DNA of 60,840 bases from Propionibacteriaceae bacterium (GTDB taxonomy: Bacteria > Actinomycetota > Actinomycetes > Propionibacteriales > Propionibacteriaceae), in assembly GCA_030538315.1 (NCBI GenBank), contig JAUNUF010000008.1, positions 1 through 60,840 on the forward strand, read 5' to 3'. Within the stretch, counting starts at the first letter, position 1; each line of letters starts with the position of its first letter. The notes beneath the pieces were generated by a model. The model saw only the letters and a list, made by a program, of their open reading frames with translations, made no database searches and was not told where the DNA came from. Made by a program: the position numbers and the translations under genes. Of this stretch, positions 58,772-60,840 are shown piece after piece.

Positions 58772-59560
58772 ATGCCCGATCCACAACTCACGGTCGTCAC
58801 TTGGAACGTGAACGGCTTTACGCATCGCTCCCAGCCGGAGTTCCTTGGCTCTGTCGACTGGGACATCGCCCTGCTCCAAGAAGTAACCCGGAAGACGTGG
58901 GCTGCGTTCAGATCCGTCGCGGACGATGGTGACCTAGCTTTCGACTACCTGCCTCCCCTGGCAGGGCGGGAGCCTCGATACGCGTGCGCGGTGCTGGTCC
59001 GCGGTGATCTACGTCTAGAATCCTTCGAACTCCTTAGAGACATGCCTTCCCCAGAGCGAGCTGCCGTCGCCAAGTTGACGAGCGGTGCAGGGCCGCTGTG
59101 GGCCTGTAGCTGGGCTGCGCCTCCTGGTGTTACTTGGGGTAAAGCTGCCAAGGCACGGCAGGTAGGACGATTCGCCTCCTGGTTGGGCAAGCGCCCCGGC
59201 CCCACATTGGTGGGGATCGATCGAAACGCTCCGAGGTGGGAACGCCACGAACTGGACCACGACGAGTGGTGGAACTCCACCGAGCCGCTTCTGTATGGCC
59301 CAGAGCGGACTCACGACCTCCGCGACGCCTTCCGCGACTATCTTCAACACAGTCCGCGCGAGGCGCGCCGGGTGAAGGAAGAGTTCCCAGACGGGCCCCT
59401 GGCAATCACGCATGTAAGGCGTGGGATTCCATGTCGATACGACGCGATCTATGCCTCGCCGGAGTTCGACGTCGTGGAGGTTCAACACCATTGGGAGGAC
59501 GCGGTTCTGGCCGGAAGCGACCATGCGCTAGTTCGTGCGACTACCGAGCTCCGAGTTTAG
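58772..59560 (+). CDS. Endonuclease/exonuclease/phosphatase (DNase I-like) fold protein
   Basis: Protein of 262 residues. WNVNGF at residue 11, LLQEV near residue 35, VGIDRNAP in the GDFN-like place near residue 148 and AGSDHALVRATTEL at the C-terminus give the EEP catalytic set (Asn, Glu, Asp/Asn, His). Substrate can be DNA, RNA or a phosphoester metabolite; the D-R-N variant suggests a specialised subgroup. No signal peptide. At the edge of the toxin-antitoxin-rich region. Confidence 0.85.
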   Translation: MPDPQLTVVTWNVNGFTHRSQPEFLGSVDWDIALLQEVTRKTWAAFRSVADDGDLAFDYLPPLAGREPRYACAVLVRGDLRLESFELLRDMPSPERAAVAKLTSGAGPLWACSWAAPPGVTWGKAAKARQVGRFASWLGKRPGPTLVGIDRNAPRWERHELDHDEWWNSTEPLLYGPERTHDLRDAFRDYLQHSPREARRVKEEFPDGPLAITHVRRGIPCRYDAIYASPEFDVVEVQHHWEDAVLAGSDHALVRATTELRV

Positions 59561-59575
59561 GTTCGGCATGGCTGC

Positions 59576-60667
59576 CTACTTCTTGGACCCTGACGTTAGT
59601 CCTGTGCGGAACTCGACCACGTCACCGTCGGCCATGACGTAGTCCTTGCCCTCGAGTCGCATCTTGCCCGCCGCCTTGGCGGCGTTCTCGGAGCCGGCGG
59701 CGACCAGATCGTCGAAGCTCACCACCTGAGCCTTGATGAAGCCCTTCTGGAAATCGGTGTGGATCACGCCGGCGGCCTCCGGCGCGGTTGCGCCCTTCTT
59801 GATGGTCCAACCGCGGGCCTCCTTCGGCCCCGCAGTCAGGTAGCTCTGGAGCCCGAGCGTGTCGTAGCCGACGCGGGCCAGCACGTCGAGGCCAGGCTCT
59901 TCAACGCCCATCTCGGCGAGGAACTCACGCGCCTCGTCCTCCTCCATCTCGACGAGCTCGGACTCGAACTTGGCGTCAAGGAAGATGGCCTCCGACGGCG
60001 CCACCAAGGCGCGCATCTTGTCCTTGAGCTCCTCGTCGCCCAGCTCGTCCTGATCGCAGTTGAACACGTACAGGTAGGGCTTGGCGGTCAGGAGGTGCAG
60101 TTCATACAGCTCTTCTGCGTCGACGCCAGCGGCGCGAACGCCCTTGCCGGATTCGAGCGCATCCTTGGCGGCCTTGAACGCCTCGAGCTTGGGCTGCGCC
60201 TCCTTCTTGATGCGTGCCTCCTTCTCGACGCGCGGCAGCGCCTTCTCGACGGTGGCCAGGTCGGCGAGGATCAACTCGGTGGTGATGGTGTCGATGTCGG
60301 AGGCCGGGTCCACCTTGCCGTCGACATGGGTGACGTCCACGTCGTCGAAGACACGGGTCACCTGGCAGATCGCGTCGGCCTCACGGATGTTGGCGAGGAA
60401 CGCGTTACCCATGCCTTCGCCCTGGGAGGCACCCTTCACGATGCCGGCGATGTCGACGAAGCTCACCGTCGCAGGAATGATCTTCTCAGAGCCGTAGATC
60501 TTGGCCAGCACCTCGAGGCGCGGATCCGGCACGCCCACCACGCCGACGTTGGGCTCGATCGTCGCGAACGGGTAGTTCGCCGCGAGCACCTCCGCGCGGG
60601 TCAGTGCGTTGAACAGGGTCGACTTGCCGGCGTTGGGGAGGCCGACGATTCCAAAGGTGAGTGCCAC
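59576..60667 (-). CDS. ychF: YchF/OLA1 family redox-regulated GTPase/ATPase
   Basis: Conserved P-loop protein of 363 residues from a GTG at 60667 ([18 protein letters not shown]1), which gives the standard YchF length. G3 [28 protein letters not shown], altered G4 NCDQDE that favours ATP, a coiled-coil insertion (about residues 120-190), and a C-terminal TGS domain ([37 protein letters not shown]). Binds ribosomes and affects oxidative stress in other bacteria. Confidence 0.97.
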   Translation of the reverse strand: MALTFGIVGLPNAGKSTLFNALTRAEVLAANYPFATIEPNVGVVGVPDPRLEVLAKIYGSEKIIPATVSFVDIAGIVKGASQGEGMGNAFLANIREADAICQVTRVFDDVDVTHVDGKVDPASDIDTITTELILADLATVEKALPRVEKEARIKKEAQPKLEAFKAAKDALESGKGVRAAGVDAEELYELHLLTAKPYLYVFNCDQDELGDEELKDKMRALVAPSEAIFLDAKFESELVEMEEDEAREFLAEMGVEEPGLDVLARVGYDTLGLQSYLTAGPKEARGWTIKKGATAPEAAGVIHTDFQKGFIKAQVVSFDDLVAAGSENAAKAAGKMRLEGKDYVMADGDVVEFRTGLTSGSKK

Positions 60668-60771
60668 GTGGGCAGAGCTTACCGGTCGCGGTGCGGCTGA
60701 CCGAATGTCGTGCACCACCCCGGCCCACCGTCGCCCAAGCCCCCCCCGACTCGGCGCCTGCTCTAATCGAC

Positions 60772-60797
60772 GTTGCCTGCCCTACAGGGCAGGCAAC
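60772..60797. repeat. Perfect hairpin at the right window edge
   Basis: GTTGCCTGCCCT (60772-60783) and AGGGCAGGCAAC (60786-60797) pair over 12 bp, with two further related GGCAGGCGTTGCC-like half copies to the window end. Lies upstream of ychF; the 173-nt end segment has no gene. The array may continue beyond the window. Confidence 0.5.
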
Positions 60798-60840
60798 TCC
60801 TACCAAGACAGGCGCCTCTCTCAGGAAGGCAGGCGTTGCC

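Noticed and set aside
1-60840. CRISPR arrays, tRNA or rRNA genes, transposases or integrases
   Set aside because: No regularly spaced repeats with unique spacers, no cloverleaf/CCA ends, and no DDE or recombinase motifs were seen by reading; a tRNAscan or ISfinder run could still find a short one.

Overview
The window is high-GC DNA with dense, mostly operonic genes, many GTG starts and strong AGGAGG-type ribosome binding sites. The fdxA-dapC pair, vanW-type wall protein, PadR-free FCD-GntR control, Ser/Thr kinase and an extradiol dioxygenase matching Brevibacterium/Arthrobacter HPCD residue for residue all point to an actinobacterium. A member of the Propionibacteriaceae or a relative is plausible but is inference; no rRNA or tRNA gene is present to confirm it.

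Layout. 1-20 kb is housekeeping on the minus strand: a chromate-transporter family gene running off the left edge, dapC-fdxA, a VanW-type wall protein, SppA, transketolase, small metabolic genes, PncA, a vWA lipoprotein-like protein, rhodanese, CBS protein, CysE, an ABC exporter with its own two-component system, and NhaA. 21-25 kb is a compact ethanolamine module on the plus strand: one BMC-H shell protein, EutA, EutB, EutC. 26.4-39.1 kb is a homoprotocatechuate (4-hydroxyphenylacetate type) meta-cleavage locus. A nine-gene minus-strand operon (FAH-RraA fusion, DapA-family aldolase, hpaE, hpaD, TRAP transporter dctPQM, GntR regulator, aromatic monooxygenase) lies divergent to an aldehyde dehydrogenase suited to oxidising the pathway's succinate semialdehyde. 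39.3-45.2 kb is a complete oligopeptide-type ABC importer. 45.2-52 kb holds ribokinase, a soluble Ser/Thr kinase and small accessory enzymes.

52-60 kb looks like an accessory, conflict-type region: an orphan barstar, a barstar fused to what reads as an ADP-ribosyltransferase domain, MazEF with a clean palindromic operator, HigBA with a trailing acetyltransferase, a cytidine deaminase-ASCH fusion, a HEPN-like orphan and an amber-interrupted small gene. It ends at the conserved ychF GTPase. No transposase, integrase or CRISPR array was seen.

The strongest candidates for something new are the barstar-ADP-ribosyltransferase fusion with its partner gene (54.2-55.6 kb), the cytidine deaminase-ASCH fusion (56.3-57.0 kb), the aromatic pathway with two alternative aldolases and no recognisable hpaF/hpaH/hpaI, and the minimal one-shell-protein Eut module whose eutC carries a palindromic repeat inside its linker. 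Several unrelated long intergenic hairpins are also listed as possible dispersed repeats.
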